A stretch of DNA of 64,000 nucleotides from Cellulosimicrobium marinum (GTDB lineage: Bacteria > Actinomycetota > Actinomycetes > Actinomycetales > Cellulomonadaceae). Position numbers and translations under genes: made by a program. The notes beneath the pieces were generated by a model. It saw nothing but the letters and a program-made list of their open reading frames with translations. It was not told the DNA's origin and did no database searches. Location: positions 124,001 through 188,000 of the forward strand of contig NZ_JAJBZH010000004.1 of the NCBI RefSeq assembly GCF_020551945.1. Direction: 5' to 3'. Shown one piece after another: positions 25,274 through 34,328 of the stretch (positions are counted from its first letter, which is position 1; each line of letters begins with the position of its first letter).

Positions 25274-25304
25274 CGAAGGCCCCCGCCGTGGGCGGGAGCC
25301 TTCG
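25274..25304 (-). terminator. Intrinsic terminator after DUF4190-like gene
   Basis: CGAAGGC...GCCTTCG forms the outer stem and CCCGCC/GGCGGG the inner stem, with a GTG loop and one mismatch. It separates the two minus-strand genes. Confidence 0.65.
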
Positions 25305-25337
25305 GGTGCGACGCGGTCGGTCGCGGGTGGTGCGGCG

Positions 25338-25826
25338 TCAGGGGCAGGTGACGTTGACGCCCTCGTAGACGGTCGTGCCGCCGGAGGGGATGCCCTCGCA
25401 GGCCTCGTTGATGATCTGCAGGCCCTGCCAGAAGACGACACCGGAGATGATCGTCCCGATGAGGACGACGGCGCCGATGATGATGCCGGCGAGCGCGAGA
25501 CCGTTGCTGAAGCCGGCCTTCTTCGACTTGTTGAGCGCGACGATGCTCAGGATGATGCCGACGATCGACAGGCAGCCGAGGAACGACAGCACGAAGCCGA
25601 CGATCCCCATGGTCTTGCCCGGGTTCTGGGCGGGGGCGGCGGAGTAGCCGGGCGTGCCGCTGCCGTACTGCGGCGCCTGGGGCGCGCCGTACTGCGGGGC
25701 GGACGGTGCGCCGTACTGCGGTGCCTGCGTGGGCTCCCCGGGCTGGGAGGCGCCGTACGCGGGCGGGCCGGACGGCGTCGGCTGCTGAGGGTCCTGGGGG
25801 CGCTCAGGCTGGTCAGGGGTGGACAT
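25338..25826 (-). CDS. DUF4190-type membrane protein with Pro/Gln/Tyr-rich N-terminus
   Basis: 162 residues. The N-terminal 65 residues are low complexity with repeated 'APQYG(A)' units. Two helices follow: 'MGIVGFVLSFLGCLSIVGII' with 'LSIVALNKSKKAGFSNGLAL', then 'AGIIIGAVVLIGTIISGVVF'. The 'GLALAGIIIG' segment is the DUF4190 hallmark. The C-terminus holds two Cys ('EACEG', 'VTCP') that would face outside. Function is unknown; such proteins are abundant in actinobacteria. GAGGAG precedes the ATG. Confidence 0.72.
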   Translation of the reverse strand: MSTPDQPERPQDPQQPTPSGPPAYGASQPGEPTQAPQYGAPSAPQYGAPQAPQYGSGTPGYSAAPAQNPGKTMGIVGFVLSFLGCLSIVGIILSIVALNKSKKAGFSNGLALAGIIIGAVVLIGTIISGVVFWQGLQIINEACEGIPSGGTTVYEGVNVTCP

Positions 25827-26006
25827 GCAGGTGCTCTCCTCGGATGTGTGTACAGGCGCGGCCAGTATGCCGGTGCTGGTGCCGCCTGACCAGGCCCCGT
25901 CCCGGCGCGCCCGGGAACGACCGGGTGCGGGGCGGGTGCGGCAGGCTCCACCACTCCCTCACACGCGTGGGTCGTCCCGCCGGTGCGGGTGCGCGATGAT
26001 GGAGCC

Positions 26007-27599
26007 GTGAATTCACGGAACGCCCGATTCGTCACGCTCGCCGCATCTGCCGCGCTCGTCGTCGCGGCGGTCCCTCTGCTCGCCGGGTGCGCGACCGGCC
26101 GCGCGGAGGCCGACGGCGGTCCGCGCCCGACGGGCCTGGTGGCCCGCGCGGCCGAGCCCCAGGACACGGCGCTGGTGCTGGGTTCCACGGACGCGGCGGA
26201 GCTGGCGCTGACGGCGAGCCAGGCGTTCTTCGCGACGGCGCCCGTGGTGGTCGTCGCGGCGGCGGGCGACCCGTCGGCGCAGGCCGTCGCCGCGGCCGCG
26301 GCGGCAGAGCTCACGGCTCCGGTGCTGCTCGTGGGGGGTGCGATCTCGGCGGAGGGCCTGCGCACGGAGATCCAGCGGCTGGGCGCGGTCGCGGTGGTCG
26401 AGGTGGGCGAGGAGGCGACGCCGCCCGGCAGCGACGACACGGAGCAGGCCGCCCCGACGACGTCGCTGGACGGCCTCGGGGGCGTGCAGGTGGTGCGCCT
26501 GGACGTGGACGCGCTGACGCCCGACGGCGAGCTCGACCCGCGTGACGTGGACGACCTGCGTGCGGAGCTTCCCGACCGGGGCGACGCGGACGTGCTCACG
26601 GAGGTGCTGGTGCTCGCGCAGCCGGGCGAGACGCAGCTCGCGGCCGTCGCGACGGCGCGGGCGGCAGGCGCGCTCCCGCTGGAGGTCCCGGGCGGTGACC
26701 CGCGGGCGGACGCGGCGGTGGTGGAGGAGATCGCGTCGGCGAAGGCGTTGGCCGTGGTCGGGATCGGTGCCGAGCTCGGGACCTCCGAGGAGCTCGCGTG
26801 GCGCGTGCGGGCGGCGGAGTCGGGGGCGCTGCTGCCGTCGGGCTCGCAGCTCGTGCTGCCGGGCGAGACGCGCGCGGTGGTCGTGGAGGCGGACCCGGTG
26901 ACGCCTGCGCTGGAGGCGGTCCCCGCGGAGGTGGCGGACGCCGCCCTCGCGCGGGCGTCGGACGCGGCGGACGCGTTCGCGGCGCAGGACGAGCGGACGA
27001 CCGTCCCCGTGGTCGAGGTGGCCGCGACGCGCCTCTCGTCCGTGGCGGGCGAGGACGGCGACTACTCCACCGAGGTTCCGAGCGCGGCCCTGCGCCCCTT
27101 CGTCGAGGCGGCGGCGGACGCGGGCGTCCACGTGCTGCTGCGGTTCGAGCCGGGCGGGTCGACGTTCGAGGAGCAGGTCGCGGAGTACGCGGACCTCCTC
27201 GCCGACCCGGGGACGGGCGTCGTCCTGGACGTGTCCTCCCGCGACGTGGACGGGTGGCCCGAGGTGGTGGGCGCGGACGAGGTCGACGCCGCGGTGCGCG
27301 GCGTGGGGGAGGTCGTGCGTGCCGAGGGGACGCCGCAGAAGCTCGTGGTGCTGCGCCTGCCGGAGGTGGGTGCGGTCGAGGACCTCGCGGGGACGCGGGT
27401 CGGTGACGGCGAGGTCGCGGTCGTCGTGCAGGCGGTCGCGAGCGGGTACACGCAGCGGGTCGCGCTGTGGGACGAGGTGAACGCTGCGCTCCCGGAGGGC
27501 ACGCTCGCGGGGTGGACCACGGGGTCGCAGGACCCGGCGCGCGACGTCGCGGGCGTCCTCGCCCTGGACCCGGCCCCGCGGTACGTCGCCGCTCCCTGA
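26007..27599 (+). CDS. Secreted lipoprotein, divergent paralog A of the pair flanking GH20
   Basis: 530 residues from GTG with a lipobox 'PLLAGC' near residue 27. The first half resembles cell-wall-binding repeat 2: 'DTALVLGSTDAAELALTASQ', 'ELTAPVLLVGGAISAEGLR', 'IQRLGAVAVVEVG'. The C-terminal 200 residues align with the lipoprotein at 29252-31033, but key positions differ: 'VVLDVSS' for LALDPEW, 'VVLRLPE' for LLHQFR and 'LAGWTTG' for WWGWKNF. It keeps 'EDGDYS' and 'GTPQKLVVL'. It is probably an inactive binding version. GATGAT-N6 before the GTG suggests a leaderless mRNA. Function is unknown. Confidence 0.65.
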   Translation: MNSRNARFVTLAASAALVVAAVPLLAGCATGRAEADGGPRPTGLVARAAEPQDTALVLGSTDAAELALTASQAFFATAPVVVVAAAGDPSAQAVAAAAAAELTAPVLLVGGAISAEGLRTEIQRLGAVAVVEVGEEATPPGSDDTEQAAPTTSLDGLGGVQVVRLDVDALTPDGELDPRDVDDLRAELPDRGDADVLTEVLVLAQPGETQLAAVATARAAGALPLEVPGGDPRADAAVVEEIASAKALAVVGIGAELGTSEELAWRVRAAESGALLPSGSQLVLPGETRAVVVEADPVTPALEAVPAEVADAALARASDAADAFAAQDERTTVPVVEVAATRLSSVAGEDGDYSTEVPSAALRPFVEAAADAGVHVLLRFEPGGSTFEEQVAEYADLLADPGTGVVLDVSSRDVDGWPEVVGADEVDAAVRGVGEVVRAEGTPQKLVVLRLPEVGAVEDLAGTRVGDGEVAVVVQAVASGYTQRVALWDEVNAALPEGTLAGWTTGSQDPARDVAGVLALDPAPRYVAAP

Positions 27600-27627
27600 C
27601 CGCACCGGGGCGCGTCCCGGGGTCCTC

Positions 27628-27656
27628 TTGGTTCCGCGCGCGGAGCGCGTTACGGT
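27628..27656 (+). promoter_or_regulatory. Promoter of the GH20 gene
   Basis: TTGGTT (27628-27633), exactly 17 bp, then TACGGT (27651-27656). The expected start is near 27663, giving a leader of about 75 nt that carries the palindromic operator. Confidence 0.55.
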
Positions 27657-27674
27657 GGCGTCCTCGCAAACGCC

Positions 27675-27686
27675 CGAATCGATTCG
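27675..27686. promoter_or_regulatory. Candidate LacI-type operator upstream of GH20
   Basis: CGAATCGATTCG is a perfect 12-bp palindrome with a central CG, the usual shape of LacI-family sites. It lies just downstream of the predicted transcription start, a road-block position. The regulator is not in this window. Confidence 0.5.
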
Positions 27687-27737
27687 ATCACGGCGTGGCG
27701 AGCGTCAGACCACCCCGACGACGACGAGGTTCCTCCG

Positions 27738-29177
27738 ATGGTCTCCCTCCTCCCGCAGCCGCTGGACGTCCGCACCAGCGGCGCGTCCCTGACCCTGGCC
27801 GGGGTCCGCGTCCAGGCGGACGTCCCGGACGCCCCCGACCTCGCGGACCTCGCGGCCGGCCTCCTCGCCGACGTCGCGGGCGCCCCGGGTGCCGGGTCGC
27901 CCACCCCGGTCGCGCTCCGCCTCGACCCCGCGGCGGGCCCGGCGGGGTCCACCTCCGCGGAGCGGTACTCGCTCGTCGTCGACGCCGACGGCGTGGTCGC
28001 CACCGCGGCGCAGCCCGCCGGCCTGCTGCACGCGGTCCGGTCGCTGCGCCAGCTCGTCGAGCGGGACGACGACGGCGCCGGCCGGGTCCCGCACGCCGTC
28101 GTGCACGACGCGCCGCGCTACCCGTGGCGCGGCCTGTCCGTCGACCTGGCGCGCACCTTCTTCGGGCCGGACGCCCTGCGCGCCGTGATCGACGTCATGG
28201 GCGCGTACAAGCTCAACGTGCTGCACCTGCACCTCACGGACGACCAGGGCTGGCGCATCGAGTCGCCGTCCCGGCCCGAGCTCGCGAAGCTGTCGTCGGG
28301 GGGCGACTGCGCGGGCGGCACGGGCGGGTACCTGTCCCTCGCGGACTTCCACGCGCTGCAGGAGTACGCGGCGCAGCGGTACGTGACGGTGGTCCCGGAG
28401 ATCGACGTCCCGGGGCACATCAACGCCGCGACGCACGTCTACGGCGAGCTCGTGCCCGACGGGACGCCGACGGACGAGTACTTCGGCATCGAGGTCGGGT
28501 TCTCCCGGCTGACGTTCGACCTGCCGGCGACGGAGCCGTTCCTGCGGGACGTGTTTACCGACCTCGCGCACGCCACCGACGGCGAGTACGTCCACCTCGG
28601 CGGCGACGAGGTGCTGAAGATGGAGCCCGCCGAGTACGGGCGGTTCGTCGAGCTGTGCGAGCGCGTGATCCTCGAGGCGGGGAAGAAGCCCGTGGCGTGG
28701 CAGGAGGCGGCGCGTGCGCCGCTGCGGCCGGGCACGGTCGTGCAGTACTGGGACACGCACCCGATGGACCTCACGTACCTCGTCGACGCGGCGAAGGCGG
28801 GGGCGCGCATCCTCATGTCGCCCGCGAACAAGGTGTACCTCGACATGAAGTACACCGCGGACTTCCCGCTCGGCCAGGACTGGGCGGGGCTCGTCGAGCT
28901 GCGCGACTCCTACGACTGGGACCCCGAGCACGTGGTCGACGGCATGCCCGCCGACGCCATCGAGGGTGTCGAGGCGGCCGTGTGGACCGAGCGGATCGCG
29001 ACGACCGACGAGCTGTTCACGATGCTCCTGCCGCGGCTGTCCGCGGTCGCCGAGGTCGCGTGGACCGCGCCCGACCGCAAGGACTGGGAGGACTACCGGC
29101 GGCGCGTGGCGGTCGAGGCCGCGTCCTGGCGCCGCGACGGCCGCGCGTTCCACCCGTCGCCGCAGGTCGACTGGTGA
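27738..29177 (+). CDS. GH20 beta-N-acetylhexosaminidase
   Basis: 479 residues without a signal peptide, so intracellular. It removes terminal GlcNAc/GalNAc from oligosaccharides by substrate-assisted catalysis. An N-terminal GH20b-like domain (to about 120) precedes the barrel: 'DAPRYPWRGLSVDLARTFFG', 'KLNVLHLHLTDDQGWRIES', 'VTVVPEIDVPGHINAATHVY', catalytic pair D290-E291 in 'VHLGGDEV', 'KPVAWQEA', 'VVQYWDTH' and 'AVWTERIATTDELFTMLLPR'. It sits between two paralogous lipoproteins and 6 kb from the chitobiose phosphorylase gene, which suggests a role in chitin-oligosaccharide use. Confidence 0.93.
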   Translation: MVSLLPQPLDVRTSGASLTLAGVRVQADVPDAPDLADLAAGLLADVAGAPGAGSPTPVALRLDPAAGPAGSTSAERYSLVVDADGVVATAAQPAGLLHAVRSLRQLVERDDDGAGRVPHAVVHDAPRYPWRGLSVDLARTFFGPDALRAVIDVMGAYKLNVLHLHLTDDQGWRIESPSRPELAKLSSGGDCAGGTGGYLSLADFHALQEYAAQRYVTVVPEIDVPGHINAATHVYGELVPDGTPTDEYFGIEVGFSRLTFDLPATEPFLRDVFTDLAHATDGEYVHLGGDEVLKMEPAEYGRFVELCERVILEAGKKPVAWQEAARAPLRPGTVVQYWDTHPMDLTYLVDAAKAGARILMSPANKVYLDMKYTADFPLGQDWAGLVELRDSYDWDPEHVVDGMPADAIEGVEAAVWTERIATTDELFTMLLPRLSAVAEVAWTAPDRKDWEDYRRRVAVEAASWRRDGRAFHPSPQVDW

Positions 29178-29251
29178 CCCGCGGGGGCGGGTGAGGCACC
29201 TCACCCGCACCCCGGTCGCGCGCCACGGCGCGCGTTGCCACCATCGATGAG

Positions 29252-31033
29252 GTGCTCGTCCCCGTGCCTCCGCCCGCCCCGTCCCGTCCCACCGCGTCGT
29301 CCGGTCCCACCGCCCCGTCCCGTCGCGGTGCCCGACGCCGCGTGGTCGCCCTCGCGGCGACGCTCGCCCTCGCCGTGGGGGTCGCGGGGTGCACGGGCGG
29401 GACGCCGCAGCCCGCGCCGTCGGACGCCACGAGCAGCACGACCGCGCCGCCGCGTCCCGTCGCGCGCGGCGCCGCGCCAGAGGGTGTGACGACGCTCGAC
29501 GAGCAGGACGCGTCGCTCCTCGCGCTCGCCACGAGCCGGACGTTCTTCGAGGCGGCGCCGCTCGCCGTCCTGGTCGACACGGCGGGGGACGACGGGTCGA
29601 CCGCTGCCGCGGCGGCGGGCGCGCTCGCCGAGCAGGTCGGGGCGCCCGTGCTCGTGACCGGGGGCGCGGCGAGCGACGACGACCTCGTGGCCGAGCTCGA
29701 CCGCCTGGGCGCGGTCGGGACGGTGCGCGTCGGCCCGCCGCCTGCGGACGCGACGGCCGAGCCGACCGCCGACCCGACCGACGCCACCACCGACCCGACC
29801 ACCGACGCCCCGACCGATGAGGACACCGACGCCCCGACCGGGGCTGCCCCGCAGGACCTCGGCCGCGCGACCGTGTCGGTCGACCCGGGCGACGTGCTCG
29901 CCGACGACGGCACGCCCGACGACGCGGCGCTGGCGGCCGCGGTGGACGCCGCGCGTGCGGAGCTCCCGCCCGTGGGCGAGACCGAGCGCGTGACCGGGGT
30001 GCTCGCGCTCACCGACCGGGCGACGACCCCGGGGAGCGTGCTCGCCGGGGCGACGGCCCGCGCGTCGGGCGCCCGGGTGCTGGACGTGCCCGGGGGCGAC
30101 CCGCGTGCGACGTCCGCCACCGTCCAGGGCGTGCACGACGCGCGGGCGGAGGGCGCGACGTCGGGCACCGTGGGGCTCGGTCCCTCGTTCGGGACGGGCG
30201 ACGACCTGGCGTGGCGCGTGGAGACCGCCGCGACGGGGGCGGAGCTGCCCGGCGGGGGCCAGGTCGCCCTGCCGGGCCGCACCTACGTGGCGCTGTACGG
30301 GGCGCCGGGAGCCCCGGTGCTCGGAGTGCTCGGCGAGCAGGACGTCCCGGCCACGATCGCCCGCGCGCAGGAGCACGCCGCGGCCTACGAGGCGCTCACC
30401 GACCAGCCCGTGGTCCCGACGCTCGAGATCATCACCACGGTCGCGTCCGGGTCGGCGGGGGACGACGGCAACTACTCCAACGAGCGGTCCGCGGACCTCG
30501 TGCGGCCCTACGTCGACGCCGCGCGTGATGCGGGGGTCTACGTCGTGCTGGACCTCCAGCCGGGCCGTACCGACTTCCTCACGCAGGCGCGGGAGTACGA
30601 GGACCTGCTGCGCGAGCCGCACGTCGGCCTCGCGCTCGACCCGGAGTGGCGGCTCGCCCCGGACGAGGTGCACCTGGAGCAGATCGGGTCCGTCGACGTG
30701 GACGAGGTGAACGCCGTCGGGGACTGGCTCGCCGACATGGTGCGCGAGCACGACCTGCCGCAGAAGATCTTCCTCCTGCACCAGTTCCGCACGTCGATGA
30801 TCACGGACCGCGACCGCCTCGACACCGCGCACCCGGAGCTCGCGGTCGTGATCCACGCCGACGGGCAGGGCGGCCAGGCGGCGAAGGCCGCGACGTGGCG
30901 CCGGCTGCACGAGGACGCGCCGCCCGGGGTGTGGTGGGGCTGGAAGAACTTCTACGACGAGGACGCGCCCATGCTCACGCCCGAGCAGACGTGGCAGGTC
31001 GAGCCCACACCGGACTTCGTGAGCTACCAGTGA
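29252..31033 (+). CDS. Secreted lipoprotein with conserved actinobacterial C-terminal domain, paralog B
   Basis: 593 residues; lipobox 'VGVAGC' near Cys48 after a long Pro/Ser-rich N-terminus. A cell-wall-binding-repeat-like region ('EQVGAPVLVTGGAASDDDLV') is interrupted by a Thr/Asp/Pro linker ('DPTDATTDPTTDAPTDEDTD'). The C-terminal 210 residues contain 'DDGNYSNERSADLVRPYVDA', 'YVVLDLQPGRTDFLTQAREY', 'VGLALDPEWRL', 'LPQKIFLLHQFR', 'VIHADGQGG' and 'WWGWKNFYDED'. I recall this as a widespread uncharacterised actinobacterial domain; its alternation suggests a TIM-barrel enzyme with acidic residues (inference). It follows the GH20 gene by 74 bp. Confidence 0.72.
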   Translation: MLVPVPPPAPSRPTASSGPTAPSRRGARRRVVALAATLALAVGVAGCTGGTPQPAPSDATSSTTAPPRPVARGAAPEGVTTLDEQDASLLALATSRTFFEAAPLAVLVDTAGDDGSTAAAAAGALAEQVGAPVLVTGGAASDDDLVAELDRLGAVGTVRVGPPPADATAEPTADPTDATTDPTTDAPTDEDTDAPTGAAPQDLGRATVSVDPGDVLADDGTPDDAALAAAVDAARAELPPVGETERVTGVLALTDRATTPGSVLAGATARASGARVLDVPGGDPRATSATVQGVHDARAEGATSGTVGLGPSFGTGDDLAWRVETAATGAELPGGGQVALPGRTYVALYGAPGAPVLGVLGEQDVPATIARAQEHAAAYEALTDQPVVPTLEIITTVASGSAGDDGNYSNERSADLVRPYVDAARDAGVYVVLDLQPGRTDFLTQAREYEDLLREPHVGLALDPEWRLAPDEVHLEQIGSVDVDEVNAVGDWLADMVREHDLPQKIFLLHQFRTSMITDRDRLDTAHPELAVVIHADGQGGQAAKAATWRRLHEDAPPGVWWGWKNFYDEDAPMLTPEQTWQVEPTPDFVSYQ

Positions 31034-31037
31034 CGCG

Positions 31038-32741
31038 TCAGATCCAGCTCGGCAGCCACATGTGCATGTTCCAGAACCAGTACGGCACCTGCCACCCCGA
31101 CCAGAGCGGGTAGAAGAACACGCTGACCACCCCGATCACGGCGAGCAGCACCCCGATGCCCCGGCGCACCAGCCGGCGCCCCGAGGACCTCTCCGTCCGT
31201 TCGAGCGCGACCGTGAGCACGTACACCAGCGTGAGGACCACCCACGGCGTGAACACGATCGAGTAGAAGGTGAAGATGGTCCGCTCGGCGTAGACGAACC
31301 ACGGCACCCACCCGGCGACGAGCCCGCTGAGCACCGCGAGCGCCCGCCAGTCCTTGAGCCGCCACAGCAGGACGAGCGTCACGAGGACGGCCGCCGCCGC
31401 CGTCCACCACAGGACCGGGTTGCCGAGGGACGTGATGGCGCGGGCGCACCGCTCGACCTCGCAGCCCTCCTGGCCGGGGTCGTAGGAGCGCCAGTAGAAC
31501 GACGTCGGCCGCCACTGGACGATCCACCCGAGCGGGTGCGACTCGTAGGGGTGCTCCGACGTCAGGCCCGTGTGGAACGTCCACATGCTCGTGTGGTACT
31601 CCCACAGCGAGCGCAGCGCGGGCGGGAGCCACTGCACGCCCTCGCCGGGGTTCTCGAGCGCCCACTGGCGCATGTACGCGCCGGGGGAGCGGAACCACGA
31701 CGTCCAGGTCGCGAGGTAGGCCAGGGCGGCGGTGGGGAGCATGACGAGGGCGGCGGGGATCGCGTCGACGAGCAGCGCGTCCTCCCACCACCGCTCGATC
31801 CCGGCGGTGCGGCGGGCGGTCGCGTCCCACAGGACCGACAGCACGGCGAACACGGCGAGGAAGTACAGCCCCGACCACTTCACCCCGCACGCGAGGCCGA
31901 GCGACACGGCCGCTGCGAACCGCCACCACCGCCAGCCGAGCCGGGGCCCGTACCGGCCGATCGTCCCGCCCGCGTCGAGGATCGCCCCGCAGCGCTCCGC
32001 GAGGCGCCGTCGTGCCTGCTCGCGGTCCAGCAGGAGGAACACGAACGCGAGGAGCACCCAGAACATGAGCATGTTGTCGAGCAGCCCGGTGCGGGCGTGC
32101 ACGATCGCCTCGCCGTCGACCGCCATGAGCGCGCCCGCGACGATCCCCATGGCCGTCGACGCGAACAGCCGTCGCGCGGCCCACGCCACGAGCACCACGG
32201 CGAGCACCCCGACGACCGCGGACGCGAGGCGCCACGACACCGGGTCGTCCGCACCGCCCATGACCTTCATGCCGGCGGCGATCATCCACTTGCCGAGCGG
32301 CGGGTGGACCACGTAGTCGGCGGTCGGGAGGTACGAGTCCACGTCGCCGGCCTCGAACGCCGGGTTGGGCTCCTCCGGCCAGTCGGCCTCGTACCCCACC
32401 TGGAGCAGCGTCCACGCCTGCTTCACGTAGTACGTCTCGTCGAAGACCAGGGTGTCCGGGCGGCCCACGTGCCACAGCCGCAGCACCGCCGCGACCACCG
32501 CCACGATCGTGACGCCCAGCCAGGCCCACAGGCGGTCGTGCGCGGTGGCGCCCAGCGCGAGGCGGCGCGGGCCCAGGAGGGCCAACAGGAGGCGCTCGCG
32601 GTGCGTCGGGGCCGGGGCGTCCGGGGCGCTCACCGGCGCGGCACCGGGGGGCGCGCCGCCCTGCGCGGCCGCCGGGGCGTCGTCGGGCACGGGAGGGAAC
32701 GGGCTCGACGCGGGACGCGCGTCCACGGGCGGCTGGGACAC
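31038..32741 (-). CDS. pmt: Dolichyl-phosphate-mannose-type protein O-mannosyltransferase (GT39)
   Basis: 567 residues, a multi-pass membrane enzyme that mannosylates secreted proteins from polyprenyl-phosphomannose. The first extracellular loop carries the catalytic 'TLVFDETYYVKQAWTLLQVG' with the DE pair. 'ADYVVHPPLGKWMIAAGMKV' is a PMT hallmark, as is the C-terminal 'TSFYWRSYDPGQEGCEVERC' region. About ten hydrophobic helices are visible. TACCAT-N7-GTG favours the start at 32741; the ATG at 32750 adds 'MAC'. It is divergent from rsmI, as in many actinobacteria. Pro/Thr-rich secreted proteins in this window are likely targets. Confidence 0.92.
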   Translation of the reverse strand: MSQPPVDARPASSPFPPVPDDAPAAAQGGAPPGAAPVSAPDAPAPTHRERLLLALLGPRRLALGATAHDRLWAWLGVTIVAVVAAVLRLWHVGRPDTLVFDETYYVKQAWTLLQVGYEADWPEEPNPAFEAGDVDSYLPTADYVVHPPLGKWMIAAGMKVMGGADDPVSWRLASAVVGVLAVVLVAWAARRLFASTAMGIVAGALMAVDGEAIVHARTGLLDNMLMFWVLLAFVFLLLDREQARRRLAERCGAILDAGGTIGRYGPRLGWRWWRFAAAVSLGLACGVKWSGLYFLAVFAVLSVLWDATARRTAGIERWWEDALLVDAIPAALVMLPTAALAYLATWTSWFRSPGAYMRQWALENPGEGVQWLPPALRSLWEYHTSMWTFHTGLTSEHPYESHPLGWIVQWRPTSFYWRSYDPGQEGCEVERCARAITSLGNPVLWWTAAAAVLVTLVLLWRLKDWRALAVLSGLVAGWVPWFVYAERTIFTFYSIVFTPWVVLTLVYVLTVALERTERSSGRRLVRRGIGVLLAVIGVVSVFFYPLWSGWQVPYWFWNMHMWLPSWI

Positions 32742-32782
32742 GCAGGCCATGGTAGGGGCAGGCGTGTGGAACCCTGGACGCC

Positions 32783-33676
32783 ATGACCTCCGCGCCCGCC
32801 GATCCCGCCGTGCCCGACGCCGCCACGACCCCGCGCGAGGCGGGTCACCTCGTGCTCGCGGGCACCCCGATCGGCAACGCCGAGGACGCCAGCCCGCGGC
32901 TGCGGCGCCTGCTCGCGGAGGCGGACGTCGTCGCCGCGGAGGATACCCGGCGGCTGCGCGCCCTCGCGGCGCGCGTCGGGGTGGAGGTCGGCGGCCGGGT
33001 CGTGAGCTTCCACGAGCACAACGAGGCCGAGAAGGCCGACGACCTGCTCGACGTGGTCGACGACGGCGGGACCGTGCTCGTCGTGTCCGACGCCGGGATG
33101 CCCAGCGTGTCCGACCCCGGCTTCCGGGTCGTCGCGCGCGCCGTGGAGCGCGGCGTGCCCGTGACGGCCGCGCCCGGCCCGAGCGCCGTGCTCACCGCGC
33201 TCGCCCTGTCCGGGCTGCCCACCGACCGGTTCTGCTTCGAAGGGTTCCTGCCCCGCAAGGCGGGGGAGCGGGCGCGCACGCTCGCCGCCCTCGCGGACGA
33301 GCCCCGCACCCTCGTGTTCTTCGAGGCGCCGCACCGCGTCGCCGAGACCCTCGCCGCGATGGCCGACGCGTTCGGCGCCGACCGGCCCGGCGCCGTCGCG
33401 CGCGAGCTCACCAAGACGTACGAGGAGGTGCTGCGCGGCGACCTCGCGGAGCTCGCGGAACGCGCCGGCGCGGAGCCGCTGCGCGGGGAGATCTGCGTCG
33501 TCGTCGGTGGTGCCCCGGCGCGCGGACCGGTGCCCGTCGCCGACCTCGTCCCCGAGGTGCTCGCGCGTGTCGACGGCGGGGAACGGCTCAAGACCGCCGT
33601 CGCCGACGTCGCCGACGCCGCCGGCGTGCACAAGCGCGACCTGTACGCGGCGGCGCTCGCGGCCCGGGGCCGCTGA
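32783..33676 (+). CDS. rsmI: 16S rRNA (cytidine(1402)-2'-O)-methyltransferase RsmI
   Basis: 297 residues. It methylates C1402 in the ribosomal decoding centre using SAM. Family motifs: 'GHLVLAGTPIGNAEDASPRL', 'AAEDTRRLRAL', 'VVSFHEHNEAEKA', 'VLVVSDAGMPSVSDPGFRVV', 'PGPSAVLTALALSGLPTDRF' and 'FEGFLPRK'. The C-terminal 'RLKTAVADVADAAGVHKRDL' is the usual helical tail. The start fits the family length. It lies 41 bp from the divergent pmt start, so the promoters overlap. Confidence 0.95.
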   Translation: MTSAPADPAVPDAATTPREAGHLVLAGTPIGNAEDASPRLRRLLAEADVVAAEDTRRLRALAARVGVEVGGRVVSFHEHNEAEKADDLLDVVDDGGTVLVVSDAGMPSVSDPGFRVVARAVERGVPVTAAPGPSAVLTALALSGLPTDRFCFEGFLPRKAGERARTLAALADEPRTLVFFEAPHRVAETLAAMADAFGADRPGAVARELTKTYEEVLRGDLAELAERAGAEPLRGEICVVVGGAPARGPVPVADLVPEVLARVDGGERLKTAVADVADAAGVHKRDLYAAALAARGR

Positions 33677-33695
33677 GCGCCGCCGCGCGGGGCGG

Positions 33696-34223
33696 TCAGC
33701 CCCCGATCGCCTTGAGCGTGCCCGTGACCTTCTCCAGCTCGCCGTGGTACACGAGGCACAGGATCTCGCGGTCGCCCGTCGCCCAGCTCTCGGCCGTCGG
33801 GTACATGGGCCAGTAGTCGTACGCCGACTCCTCGTACGCGGCGCCGACGAAGCCCTCGAACTCCCCGAGGCAGCGCTCGTCCGCCTCCGCCTCGACGACC
33901 TCGAGACCGGGGTAGTCGCCGTCGTCGAGCAGGACGGACGCGTACACCTCGTTGTCGTGCGGCTCGCCGCACGGGACGACGGCGACCGTCGAGATCTCCT
34001 CCGCCTCGGTGCTCGACGCGTCCTCGGCGTCGTCGGTGCAGTCGCCGACGGCGATGGAGAACACGTCGGCGGCGTCGTCCGCCTCGGTGATCGCGCCCGC
34101 CTCGTCGCGCACGGGCTCGGAGCCGGGCAGCAGGACGCCGCAGGCGGACGTGGCGAGGAGGCAGGAGGTGACGAGCAGGACGGCGGCAGGGCGCACCGGA
34201 CGGCGCAGGGCAGGGCGTGACAT
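33696..34223 (-). CDS. Septum-formation-domain-like lipoprotein
   Basis: 175 residues with lipobox 'LLATSAC' (Cys28). The mature part resembles the actinobacterial 'septum formation' domain: 'DVFSIAVGDCTDD', 'ISTVAVVPCGEPHDNEVYAS', 'ADERCLGEFEGFVG', 'YDYWPMYPTAESWATGDREI' and 'LCLVYH'. The four Cys in these segments likely pair. The biochemical role of the domain is unknown. It lies downstream of the nicotinamidase gene on the same strand, with 105 bp between, and converges with rsmI. Confidence 0.72.
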   Translation of the reverse strand: MSRPALRRPVRPAAVLLVTSCLLATSACGVLLPGSEPVRDEAGAITEADDAADVFSIAVGDCTDDAEDASSTEAEEISTVAVVPCGEPHDNEVYASVLLDDGDYPGLEVVEAEADERCLGEFEGFVGAAYEESAYDYWPMYPTAESWATGDREILCLVYHGELEKVTGTLKAIGG

Positions 34224-34328
34224 GGGGTTCGCTCTCGGAACGGTGTCGTCGGCCCGGTGCCGACGACGGCAGGGCGAGAGTAGTGCCTCGCGCCGACACC
34301 GGGAACCGGATTCCGCGCCGCCGCGACC

